NCBI RefSeq assembly: GCF_014197915.1
Contig: NZ_JACIGK010000003.1
Location: forward strand, 1 to 64,000
Direction: 5' to 3'
Length of the DNA stretch: 64,000 nucleotides
Source of the DNA: Roseospira visakhapatnamensis
GTDB lineage: Bacteria; Pseudomonadota; Alphaproteobacteria; Rhodospirillales; Rhodospirillaceae
The notes beneath the pieces are model-generated. The model saw only the letters and a program-made list of their open reading frames with translations, was not told where the DNA came from and made no database searches. Positions 52,644 to 63,251 of this stretch are shown here, piece after piece. Within the stretch, counting starts at the first letter, position 1, and every line of letters starts with the position of its first letter. Position numbers and translations under genes: made by a program.

Positions 52644-53175
52644 TCCTGGTATCCTCAGTCTTGGCCTTGACGCGCTGCGTGGGGGCTTCTTGAACCACTG
52701 CCGTGCGACGGCTCCGGGCGATGGCCCGATGGGGGTGTGGACGGGTGCCGGTCCTGACAGAGAGCCGCCCCGCGCGCGGCCCCGGGGTGGGGGGACGAGG
52801 CGGGCGCGCGGGGCGGGGGTGCGGCGACCGGGCCGGCTTGGTCGACCGCAAGGCCAAGGTCCCATGGAGCCGTCACCGAAGGATGACGGGGCGCGTGCCC
52901 ATGTGCGACGAAGTGCCACCAGGTGTGACAAACTGTGACGTGCCAGCTCGGACATGCCGGCCACACGGCTATGGCCTGTCGTCACCCCGAGCGCGCGGCG
53001 TCCGTCTCATCCCCGAAACCGAACGCCCATGGGGTGGGCGGCTTCCCATGGTCCTTTGCACAGGTCCGAGGAAGGACCGGCCGGGTGTCGTCCTCTCGGT
53101 GTCCTTTGTGTGGGCGTTTTTCCAGCCATGCATGAGTCGGCCGACACGGTGCCCCACGGGGACGGGAGGCGGACC
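52644..53175 (+). other. Divergent region between cytochrome b561 and mobA
   Basis: About 530 bp without a convincing gene. It holds a GTGAC-type direct repeat (GTGACAAACTGTGAC, 52926-52940) and a small hairpin GGTCC/GGACC at 53063-53078. Open frames in it are Arg/Pro-rich and unlike proteins. Promoters for both neighbours must be here, but I cannot mark them with confidence. Confidence 0.55.
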
Positions 53176-53859
53176 ATGACCGGCCCGCTGGCCGCGCCAC
53201 CGGCCGGCGCGGTCGCCCTGTGCGTGTTGGCGGGCGGTGCCGGGCGGCGTCTTGATGGGCGCGACAAGGCGCGGCTCGACCTGGGGGATGGCCGGCCGAT
53301 GCTGGCTCGGGTGCTGGATCGGCTGGCGCCGTGGCCGGGACCGGTGCTGGTCAGCGCGCATGCCGCCACCGACCGGGCACGCCTGATCGAGGGCGTGACG
53401 GCCCGGCGGATCGATACCGTCGTCGGCGACGCCCTGACCGAGCCCGGGGGCGGGCGTGCCGGTCCTCTGGCCGGGTTGCTGGCCGCGCTGGAGGCCGTTG
53501 TGGCGCGGGATGCCGCCGTCTCCTGGCTGGTGTCGGTGCCCGTGGACCTGCCGTTCGTGCCCGAGGACCTGCTGGACCGGCTGTGGCGCGGGTGCGCGGC
53601 GGGCGGGGCCGCCGGGGCCTGCGCCGTGTCGGCGGGGCGTCGGCATCCCCTGGTGGCGCTGTGGCCGGTGAGCGTGGCGCCGGCGCTGCGCCGCGCCCTG
53701 GAGCGCGAGGGGCTGCGCCGGGCGGGGCAGTGGGCCGAGCGCTGTGGCCTGGCGTCCGTGTCCTGGCCGGCGCGTGATCCGGATCCTTTCCTGAACGTCA
53801 ACGACGCCGCTGCCCTGGCCGCCGCGCGCGCCCACGCGGCGCCGAGGGTTTTCCCTTGA
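53176..53859 (+). CDS. mobA: Molybdenum cofactor guanylyltransferase
   Basis: Attaches GMP from GTP to molybdopterin to make the guanine-dinucleotide form used by DMSO-reductase-family enzymes. The 227-residue protein has the nucleotidyltransferase loop LAGGAGRRLDGRDKARLDLGDGRPML (18-43), a metal Asp in SVPVDLPFVPEDLL, and the late PFLNVNDAAALAAA helix typical of MobA. A long Ala/Gly-rich stretch in the middle is within family variation. The ATG at 53176 follows GGGAGG. Confidence 0.92.
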   Translation: MTGPLAAPPAGAVALCVLAGGAGRRLDGRDKARLDLGDGRPMLARVLDRLAPWPGPVLVSAHAATDRARLIEGVTARRIDTVVGDALTEPGGGRAGPLAGLLAALEAVVARDAAVSWLVSVPVDLPFVPEDLLDRLWRGCAAGGAAGACAVSAGRRHPLVALWPVSVAPALRRALEREGLRRAGQWAERCGLASVSWPARDPDPFLNVNDAAALAAARAHAAPRVFP

Positions 53860-53942
53860 TTGGGGGGGGCGCGGCCCCCTAAAACCGACACACACGGCCC
53901 TCTTGTCCGGACGGACGCGCGCCATCGAGGATCCGGCCCTCC

Positions 53943-54863
53943 ATGCAGATCTATCTGCCCATTGCCGAGATGTCGGTCAACGCACTCTTGATCTTTGGTC
54001 TCGGTGGAGCGGTCGGGGTTCTGTCCGGGGTGTTCGGCGTGGGTGGCGGGTTCCTGATGACGCCGCTGCTCATGTTCATGGGGGTGCCGCCGGCCGTGGC
54101 CGTGGGCACCGGCGCGAACCAGATCATCGCCTCTTCCGTGTCCGGTGTCATCGCGCACACACGCCGTGGCAACGTGGACTTCCGCATGGGGGGGATGTTG
54201 CTGGTGGGGGGGCTGATCGGCTCGACCGCCGGTGTGTGGCTGTTCGCGGTGCTTCAGGACCTGGGCCACATCGACCTGACCATCTCCCTCAGTTATGTGG
54301 TGTTCCTGGGGGTTGTCGGCGGCCTGATGCTGATCGAAAGCCTGCAGACCATCGTGCGCAGTCAGCGCAAGGGGAGCAAGCATCGCAGCAACGCCGGCCG
54401 CCACATGTGGATCCATGGCCTGCCGTTCAAGATGCGGTTTCGCAAGTCGAAGCTGTATATCAGCGCGTTGCTACCTCTGGCGGTGGGTGTGTTCGTCGGT
54501 GTCCTGACGGCGATCATGGGTGTGGGCGGCGGCTTCGTCATGGTGCCGGCGATGATCTACCTTCTGGGCATGCCGACCCAGGTGGTGGTGGGCACGTCGT
54601 TGTTCCAGATTATTTTTGTCACCGCCAACACGACCTTCCTTCAGGCGACCATCAACCAGACCGTCGATGTCGTGCTGGCCATGCTGCTGCTGCTTGGCGC
54701 GGTGGTCGGCGCCCAGTTCGGGGCCCGGGTCGGGGCCGGCTTGAAGAGCGAGCAACTGCGCGTGTTGCTGGCGGCGCTGGTGATCGCCGTGTGCCTGAAG
54801 CTGGCCTATGACCTGGTGGCCACGCCCGATGACGTGTTCACCCTGGTCCTGGAGGCCGGGTGA
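53943..54863 (+). CDS. TauE/SafE-family sulfite/organosulfonate exporter
   Basis: A 306-residue inner-membrane protein with about eight hydrophobic segments and two matching halves. Each opens with the TauE signature, GVLSGVFGVGGGFLMTPLLMFMGVPPAVAVGTGANQII (N-terminal half) and GVLTAIMGVGGGFVMVPAMIYLLGMPTQVVVGTSLFQII (C-terminal half). The family exports sulfite, sulfoacetate or similar anions. Its stop shares a base with the start of the TIGR02186-type partner (TGATG), a pairing seen in many alphaproteobacteria. Confidence 0.93.
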   Translation: MQIYLPIAEMSVNALLIFGLGGAVGVLSGVFGVGGGFLMTPLLMFMGVPPAVAVGTGANQIIASSVSGVIAHTRRGNVDFRMGGMLLVGGLIGSTAGVWLFAVLQDLGHIDLTISLSYVVFLGVVGGLMLIESLQTIVRSQRKGSKHRSNAGRHMWIHGLPFKMRFRKSKLYISALLPLAVGVFVGVLTAIMGVGGGFVMVPAMIYLLGMPTQVVVGTSLFQIIFVTANTTFLQATINQTVDVVLAMLLLLGAVVGAQFGARVGAGLKSEQLRVLLAALVIAVCLKLAYDLVATPDDVFTLVLEAG

Positions 54864-55681
54864 TGGGCCGTCGCGCCACCACCGCGTCCGGCCGGCGTCC
54901 GGGCCGTCCGCGATGGATGGTGGTCGGCGTTGGTGTGCTGGCGGGCCTGCTGTCGCTGGTCGCCGTTGGCCTGCTGGCGTCCGCCCGGGCCCAGCAGACC
55001 GTGGTGCCCCTGGTCGCCGACCTGTCCAAGCATCTGGTGGCCATCACCACGGGCTTCACGGGAACCGACGTGCTGTTGTTCGGCGCCACCGACGGTCCCG
55101 GTGACGTTGTCCTGGTGGTGCGTGGGCCGATGACGCGTAAGGTCGTGCGCCGCAAGGAGCTGTGGGGCATCATCTGGGCCAATCGCGACAGCGTGACCTA
55201 TGACAACGTGCCGGCGTTCTATCAGGTGTTCGCCAACCGCGCCCTGGACGACATCGCCCAGACCAGCGTCTTGTCGCGTCATCAGATCGGAACCGAGCAC
55301 CTGGCCTTCACGCTGATGTCGCAGAGCGTGACCGATTCTTTTGTTCCAGGCTTCCGGGCGGCGCTTGTGCGCCTGAAGCAGAAACAGCATCATTACGGCA
55401 TCCGAACGATGCCGGTCACCATGCTGGCCAACCGCCTGTTCCGGGCGGAGCTGCATTTTCCGGCCAACGTGCCCACCGGGCTGTATTCGGTGGAGGTCTA
55501 TCTGTTCCGGGACGGGGACGTGGTCAGCGCCGAGATCACGCCCCTGGTCATCAGCAAGACCGGCTTCGGCGCCGATCTGTTCGATTTCGCGCACCAGCGG
55601 TCGGTGCTCTATGGCCTGGCGGCGATCGCCATCGCCATCGTCACGGGCTGGGCGGCGGCGGCGGTCTTCCGGCGGGTGTGA
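54863..55681 (+). CDS. TIGR02186-family membrane-anchored protein
   Basis: A 272-residue exported protein with an N-terminal hydrophobic signal/anchor (about 20-45), a periplasmic domain and a C-terminal span (about 250-270, LYGLAAIAIAIVTGWAAAAVF). LVADLSKHLVAITTGFTGTDVLLFGATDGPGDVVLVVRGP and NVPTGLYSVEVYLFRDGDVVSAEITPLVISKTGFGADLFDFAHQ are the TIGR02186 signatures. The family's role is unknown, but it regularly accompanies TauE-type exporters, so it may assist export. A GTG one codon earlier is an alternative start. Confidence 0.87.
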   Translation: MGRRATTASGRRPGRPRWMVVGVGVLAGLLSLVAVGLLASARAQQTVVPLVADLSKHLVAITTGFTGTDVLLFGATDGPGDVVLVVRGPMTRKVVRRKELWGIIWANRDSVTYDNVPAFYQVFANRALDDIAQTSVLSRHQIGTEHLAFTLMSQSVTDSFVPGFRAALVRLKQKQHHYGIRTMPVTMLANRLFRAELHFPANVPTGLYSVEVYLFRDGDVVSAEITPLVISKTGFGADLFDFAHQRSVLYGLAAIAIAIVTGWAAAAVFRRV

Positions 55682-55809
55682 GACCGGACGCCACGGGCGG
55701 CCGGATGCCGGATGGCCAGATGGGCGGGATCGCGGACGGCGAGTCGAGTGAGCGGGTCGAGAGAGGGCGGACCCGGTCGGCTCCGGACCGGTTCGCGCGG
55801 GAGGCGGGC

Positions 55810-56328
55810 ATGAGCGACGAGACACCGAGTCGGCCTGCGGGCGGGCGGGCGCCGGCGCCGATGTCGCCGCCGCTCACCTTCCTGGTGGTGGTGGACGACA
55901 CCGAGGAGATGCACCAGGCCCTGCGGTTCGCCAGCGTGCGGGCGCGGGCCACCGGCGGCCGTGTGGCCATGTTGCGGGTGGTGGAGCCTCCCGACTTCCA
56001 GCATTTCGGGTTCGTCGGCGAACAGATGCAGCGCGAGGCGCGCGAGGAGGCGGAGCGTCTGTTGCAGCGCCTGGCGGCCGGGGTCAACAAGCGGTCCCGG
56101 CAGACGCCGATGCTGGAGGTGCGCGAGGGCCTCCTGGTTGACCAGATCCTGGAGGTCGTGGCGGACGAGCCCGAGATCTCCGCGCTGGTCGTGGCCGCGC
56201 GCAAGGGCAAGAAGGGTCCGGGACCCCTGATCGCGGGCCTCGCGGGTTCGTTCGGGGCGCGCCTGCGGGTGCCGGCCATCGTCATTCCCGCCGGACTGAC
56301 GGACGAGGAAATCGACCGGTTCGGGTGA
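55810..56328 (+). CDS. Universal stress protein (UspA family)
   Basis: A 172-residue cytoplasmic UspA-type protein. It has TFLVVVDDTEEMHQALRFASVRARATGGRVAMLRVVEPP at the N-terminus, the helix QREAREEAERLLQRLAAGVNKRS, and EISALVVAARKGKKGPGPLIAGLAGSFGARLRVPAIVIPAGL. The last block corresponds to the G-x2-G-x9-G-S/T ATP-binding loop, but the glycine spacing is irregular, so ATP binding is uncertain. The ATG at 55810 follows GGGAGG. It is downstream of the TauE/TIGR02186 pair and may be in the same operon. Confidence 0.88.
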   Translation: MSDETPSRPAGGRAPAPMSPPLTFLVVVDDTEEMHQALRFASVRARATGGRVAMLRVVEPPDFQHFGFVGEQMQREAREEAERLLQRLAAGVNKRSRQTPMLEVREGLLVDQILEVVADEPEISALVVAARKGKKGPGPLIAGLAGSFGARLRVPAIVIPAGLTDEEIDRFG

Positions 56329-56433
56329 GGGGGCGGTCCTTGGACGGTCTATTCCCTTCGGACGGTTGCCGTCCCCGATCCCGACCGGGTCCGCCCGCCC
56401 CCATCCAGAGTCATGTGTCGCCGGGGTGGGTGG

Positions 56434-56571
56434 TCAGTCCGGGGCCGCCTCCGGCGGCTGGGCGCTGGCCCGCGTCCGCGCGGCGGTGCTCTCCACCTCG
56501 CGCACGAGCTGACGGTGCTTCCAGAACGCGATGGCGCCGAACACCGCGTACGCCAGCAGTTCAAGGGTCAT
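56434..56571 (-). CDS. Small membrane protein
   Basis: A short frame encoding about 45 residues with one hydrophobic segment ([17 protein letters not shown]) and a polar C-terminal tail ([21 protein letters not shown]). The ATG at 56571 follows GGGAAG; longer starts exist at 56592 and 56625. It lies alone between the stress-protein gene and argG. It resembles small uncharacterised single-span proteins, but expression cannot be judged from sequence. Confidence 0.45.
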   Translation of the reverse strand: MTLELLAYAVFGAIAFWKHRQLVREVESTAARTRASAQPPEAAPD

Positions 56572-56701
56572 GGCTTCCCGGCCTGTCAGCATCGGCGTCA
56601 TCCTGTCCGTCGGGGTGAAGGGCATGCGGCGCCCCGCGTCATGTCAGCATGCCGTGCCCATACATCAAGGGGACCCTGGTATCCCATGCCGCGCCGGACC
56701 C

Positions 56702-56729
56702 TTGTTCGCCGGGGTGGTTGGCCTATACT
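56702..56729 (+). promoter_or_regulatory. Sigma-70-type promoter of argG
   Basis: TTGTTC (56702-56707) and TATACT (56724-56729) are separated by 16 bp (17 if CTTGTT is used). Transcription would begin about 50 bp before the argG start. A small hairpin CCCCCT/AGGGGG (56744-56760) lies in the leader. Confidence 0.65.
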
Positions 56730-56788
56730 CCCGCGCTTTCCGGCCCCCTCTCGCAGGGGGGGAGCCTTCAGACCAGGGGCGAGAGCCG

Positions 56789-58000
<1,212 letters not shown>

Positions 58001-58608
58001 GTCCTGCTTTTGGTCGACACGGTTCCGCGGGGATCGCGCCGGCGGGCCGCGGCTTTGGACACTGACGGTCGCGAGAGCCGTCCCGGCGACAAGACAGAAA
58101 AAATGGCCGGCCGGTGGGGGGAGACCGGCCGGCCAAGGTGAACGCCGCGCATCCCGGAACAGGAGGGGAAGGGTTCCATTGGGATCGCGGTACGGACCGG
58201 CAGCGGGTGACCATCCGGTATCGCCGGGGTCCCGATGGTCCCCCGCTCGGTCTGGCAAGACCGGCGGATCGAGCCCCGAACGCCGGATGGTTCGCCAAGT
58301 CGGCTATTGCGCGACGCGGCGCCCCCTCGTCCCCCCATGGCGTTGTATCCGAGACACGATGACCCGACGACCTGCCGTCTTGAACCCTACGCCGCCCTGA
58401 CGGCGTTGGATCACGGGCGGGTTCACAAAGTCGCGGGGTCGGTCCAGAGAATCCCCAGGGCTCTCGGGGTTTACCGATCCTGTCCGGGTGCCGTAAAAGG
58501 GTCGCTCATCGCGTTCCTCGGTTCGGACGCGGCTCAACCCGGAAACCGCCCGTGGTCCGACGGGCGTGGCAGGAAAGCGCCCACCCTCTCGCGGTGAGCG
58601 ACGCAGGC
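58001..58608. other. 608-bp gap after argG with a leftward-facing terminator
   Basis: No convincing protein gene on either strand. The gap holds an intrinsic terminator oriented for leftward transcription (58098-58134) although no leftward gene precedes it, and, further right, several smaller inverted repeats (for example ACCATC at 58210-58215 with GATGGT at 58234-58239). I compared it by eye with SRP RNA, tmRNA, RNase P RNA and tRNA signatures and saw no match. Confidence 0.6.
58098..58134 (-). terminator. Intrinsic terminator facing left, no gene assigned
   Basis: GGCCGGCCGGT (58105-58115) pairs perfectly with ACCGGCCGGCC (58124-58134) around an 8-nt loop. On the minus strand the stem is followed by T6 (A run at 58098-58103). 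On the plus strand no T-run follows, so it would not serve argG well. Confidence 0.75.
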
Positions 58609-59616
58609 ATGATCCGTATCGAGGCCCTGACCCACGTCTATCCCGGTCGCCGTCGCCAACCCTCGCGTGTCGCCGTGTCCGACCTGACCCTCTCGGTCCC
58701 GGACGGCACCTTCACCATCCTGTCGGGACCCAACGGCAGCGGCAAGAGCACCCTGTTCCGTATCCTCTGTGGCCTGTCGGTGCCCAGTCGCGGGCGCGTG
58801 CTGATCGGTGGCCATGACCTGCTGCGGGATCCGGCGGCGGCCCGGGCCCTGATGGGCGTGGTGTTCCAGAACCCGGCGGTGGACAAGCACCTGTCCGTGA
58901 CCGAGAACCTGAGCATCCACGGCGCGCTCTATGGGCTGTCCGGGGCCGCCCTCCGGGCACGCATGGACGAGGCCCTGGCCTGGACCGACCTGGACGGGCG
59001 CCTGAGCGACCGCGTGGACACGCTGTCCGGCGGTCTCGCGCGTCAGGTGGAACTGGCCAAGTGCCTGCTGACCCGTCCCCGCCTGCTGCTGCTGGACGAG
59101 CCGACGACCGGCCTGGATCCCGCCAGCCGCCGCGCCTTCCTGGACGCGCTGGGCCGGCTGCGGCGGGCTTTGGGCATGACGGTGCTCATGACCAGCCACA
59201 TCTTCAGCGAGGCCGAGACGGTGGACCGCGTGGCCATCATGGCCGACGGCCAGTTGCTGGCCCACGACACGCCGCAGGCGTTGCGCGCCCGCCTGACCGG
59301 TGACGTGGTGGTGATCGAGACCGACCGCCCCGATGCCCTGGCCGCGCGGTTGCGCGGCGACCTGGGCGCCGGGGTGATCCGCCATGGCGATGACCTGCGC
59401 GTGGACGAGGTTCCGGGCGGTGACGCGGTGGCCTTCCTGGAGCGCGTGCTCGCGGACTATCGTCCCGAGGTGCGGGGGATCACCGTGAAGCAGCCGACCC
59501 TGGAGGACGTGTTCATCCACGTCACCGCCGAGGCCCGCGCCGCCGGTCGCGGCGGGGTCTCGGAGATCCCCCGGGGACCGACCTCCGCGGAGGAGCAACA
59601 GGAGAGCGCCGCATGA
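58609..59616 (+). CDS. ABC-2-type exporter ATPase (NodI/DrrA-like)
   Basis: A 335-residue ATPase of a multidrug/lipid-type exporter. Walker A GPNGSGKST, Q-loop VFQNPAVDKHLSVTENL, signature LSGGLARQVELAKCLL, Walker B LLLLDEPTTGLDP and switch TSHIFSEAE are complete. A C-terminal domain of about 90 residues (VVVIETDRPDALAARLRG, PTLEDVFIHVTAEA) matches the NodI/DrrA class. I chose the ATG at 58609 (MIRIEALTHVYPG); a GTG five codons earlier is possible. Its stop overlaps the permease start (ATGA). Confidence 0.92.
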   Translation: MIRIEALTHVYPGRRRQPSRVAVSDLTLSVPDGTFTILSGPNGSGKSTLFRILCGLSVPSRGRVLIGGHDLLRDPAAARALMGVVFQNPAVDKHLSVTENLSIHGALYGLSGAALRARMDEALAWTDLDGRLSDRVDTLSGGLARQVELAKCLLTRPRLLLLDEPTTGLDPASRRAFLDALGRLRRALGMTVLMTSHIFSEAETVDRVAIMADGQLLAHDTPQALRARLTGDVVVIETDRPDALAARLRGDLGAGVIRHGDDLRVDEVPGGDAVAFLERVLADYRPEVRGITVKQPTLEDVFIHVTAEARAAGRGGVSEIPRGPTSAEEQQESAA

Positions 59617-60515
59617 CCCTTGCCGGCAAGGCCGATCCCCGAACCCTGACCGACACGGCGCGGTCGTCCGGCGCGGTGCCCGACGGACCGACCGAGACCA
59701 TCGCGCCCGGGCGGGCGGGCGCCTCGCTGGCCGGCGTGAGCCTGGCGCTGGCCCGGCGCGAGTTCATCCGCTTCATCCGTCAGCCGCACCGGCTGGCCGG
59801 CTCCATCGGTCAGCCGCTCATCTTCTGGCTGTTCCTGGGCGCCGGCCTGACGCCGAGCTTCAATGCCCCGGGCATGGAGGGCATGACCTACCTGGAGTAT
59901 TTCTATCCCGGCGTGCTGATGATGATGATCCTGTTCGCCTCGGTGTTCGCGTCGATCACCATCATCGAGGACCGCGACCAGGGCTTTCTGCAAGGCGTGC
60001 TGGTGGCGCCGGTGCCGCGCCTCGGCATCGTCATGGGCAAGGTGGGGGGCGCCTCGCTGGTGGCGCTGTTTCAGACGGCCATCCTCTTGCTGGCGGCGCC
60101 GTTCATCGGCCTGACCATGGGGTGGGGCGGGGCGGCGATGCTGGCGGTCACGCTGGTGCTGGTCTCGCTGGGCTTTACCGGGCTGGGCTTTCTGTTCGCC
60201 TGGCGCATGAAGTCCACCAGCGGCTTCCATGCCCTCATGATGGTCATCATGATGCCCATGTGGGTGCTGTCCGGGGCGTTCTTCCCCATCACCGGTGTGC
60301 CCGCATGGCTGCATGCCATCATGCTGGTCAACCCGGTCACCCACGGCATGACCATCCTGCGCGCGCCGTTCTACGCCGATCCCGGAACGCTGCTGACCAG
60401 CGCCGGGTATCTGGGCGCGCTGGCGGTCGTGGTCGCCTGGGTGGTGGTCTGCCTGAGCCTGGCGTCAATGCGTGTGGGCCGTCGCGACCGGGGGGCGGCG
60501 GCGGCGCTGTCCTGA
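59613..60515 (+). CDS. ABC-2-type exporter permease
   Basis: A 300-residue inner-membrane protein, partner of the preceding ATPase. After a polar N-terminus of about 45 residues come six hydrophobic segments. LARREFIRFIRQPHRLAGSIGQPLIFWLFLGAGL, the mid-protein VFASITIIEDRDQGFLQGVLVAPVPRLGIVMGKVGGA and MPMWVLSGAFFPITGVPAWLHAIMLVNPVTHGM are ABC-2 (NodJ-like) family hallmarks. The exported substrate is unknown. A terminator follows at 60553. Confidence 0.92.
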   Translation: MTLAGKADPRTLTDTARSSGAVPDGPTETIAPGRAGASLAGVSLALARREFIRFIRQPHRLAGSIGQPLIFWLFLGAGLTPSFNAPGMEGMTYLEYFYPGVLMMMILFASVFASITIIEDRDQGFLQGVLVAPVPRLGIVMGKVGGASLVALFQTAILLLAAPFIGLTMGWGGAAMLAVTLVLVSLGFTGLGFLFAWRMKSTSGFHALMMVIMMPMWVLSGAFFPITGVPAWLHAIMLVNPVTHGMTILRAPFYADPGTLLTSAGYLGALAVVVAWVVVCLSLASMRVGRRDRGAAAALS

Positions 60516-60542
60516 TCGGCGCGTCGGTTTTGTATTTCCTGA

Positions 60543-62225
<1,683 letters not shown>

Positions 62226-62232
62226 GACACCC

Positions 62233-62268
62233 GGCGGCGATGCGATCGACGCATCGCCGCCGCTTTTT
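62233..62268 (+). terminator. Rho-independent terminator of the CoA-transferase gene
   Basis: GGCGGCGATGCG (62233-62244), a 5-nt loop and CGCATCGCCGCC (62250-62261) form a perfect 12-bp stem, followed by a T5 run (62264-62268), 8 bp after the stop. It also lies at the end of the convergent TPR gene. Confidence 0.9.
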
Positions 62269-62277
62269 CCGTGCGCC

Positions 62278-63123
62278 TCAGTTCTCCGCCGGCACGTCCA
62301 GGGCGGCCAGGTTGTCCCGGGCCGCCTGGGCTTCCGGCGCCTCGGGCGCGACCTCCAGCAGGCGCAGCCAGGTGGCGCGGGCCTGATCGGGCCGCCCCGA
62401 CAGGCGCTGGATGTTGCCGGTTTCCAGAAGGGCGCCGGCGTGGGTCGGGTCGGCCGCCAGCACGGCGGCGGCGTCGGCCTCGGCGGCGGCCAGGGAGCCC
62501 GCCTGGCGGAGCGCGCTGGCCCTGAGCGCCCGGGCCTCCAGGTTGTTCGGCTGGGCGTCCAGGACCCGGTCGAGGTCACGGGCCGCCTGCAGCACGGCAC
62601 CGGCGGCGGCGCGGGCCGTGGCCCGGTCGATCAGCAGGTCCGGCACCAGTGCCCGGGCCTCCGCCCCGGAGCGGTCGGCGATCTCCAGGGCCGTTGTCAG
62701 CACCGCGTCGGCGCGGGCCGGGTCGCGGGCCAGCATCCAGGCCGTGGCCGCCTGCGCCAGCAGGTCCAGGCGCAGCGGCAGCGGCTGGCGGCTGCCCTGG
62801 GCCAGGGTCTCCAGGCGAGTGGCGGCCTCGGCATGCTGCCCCAGGCCCAGCAGGGCCACGGCGGCGCAATGGCGCGCGGCCTCGCCCCCTCCCAGTCCTT
62901 GCCAGGTGACCGCGACCTCGAAGCCCTGACGCGGGCGCGTCCGGGCCAGATCCATGCATTGCGCGTAGGCGGCCGGCGGATCCTCCACCGGCAGGTCCAC
63001 GGCCAGCGCCGGGGTGCCGGTGGCGGCCATCGTCAGGGCCAGCACGACGGCCGTCAGGTGGACACGGTGGCGTAGGCGTGGGACGTGGGGGACACGGAGT
63101 CCAGGGTGGGGCATCGGATGCAT
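62278..63123 (-). CDS. Exported tetratricopeptide-repeat protein
   Basis: A 281-residue protein with a signal peptide (hydrophobic core at about residues 23-38, HLTAVVLALTMAATGTPALA). A helical Ala-rich mature part shows at least three TPR-like repeats near the C-terminus (AARDLDRVLDAQPNNLEARALRASALRQAG, AAEADAAAVLAADPTHAGALLETGNIQRLSG, ARATWLRLLEVAPEAPEAQAARDNLAAL). It probably acts as a periplasmic protein-protein scaffold; no specific partner can be named. The ATG at 63123 is preferred over longer starts because it gives a normal signal peptide. Confidence 0.82.
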   Translation of the reverse strand: MHPMPHPGLRVPHVPRLRHRVHLTAVVLALTMAATGTPALAVDLPVEDPPAAYAQCMDLARTRPRQGFEVAVTWQGLGGGEAARHCAAVALLGLGQHAEAATRLETLAQGSRQPLPLRLDLLAQAATAWMLARDPARADAVLTTALEIADRSGAEARALVPDLLIDRATARAAAGAVLQAARDLDRVLDAQPNNLEARALRASALRQAGSLAAAEADAAAVLAADPTHAGALLETGNIQRLSGRPDQARATWLRLLEVAPEAPEAQAARDNLAALDVPAEN

Positions 63124-63251
63124 CGGCGCGGTGGTCCCGGGTTGCCTGAAGGCGGATCGCGGGGGATGATACGCCCCATGGGCCCCGTCCGCCATCGGCG
63201 CATCGATGCCGATCCGCGGGCCCCCGAAGATCACGCGCACGAGGACTCGCC

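Noticed and set aside
58135-58550. A known structural RNA (SRP RNA, tmRNA, RNase P RNA or tRNA) ahead of the leftward terminator
   Set aside because: I looked for the conserved core sequences of each on the minus strand and did not find them.
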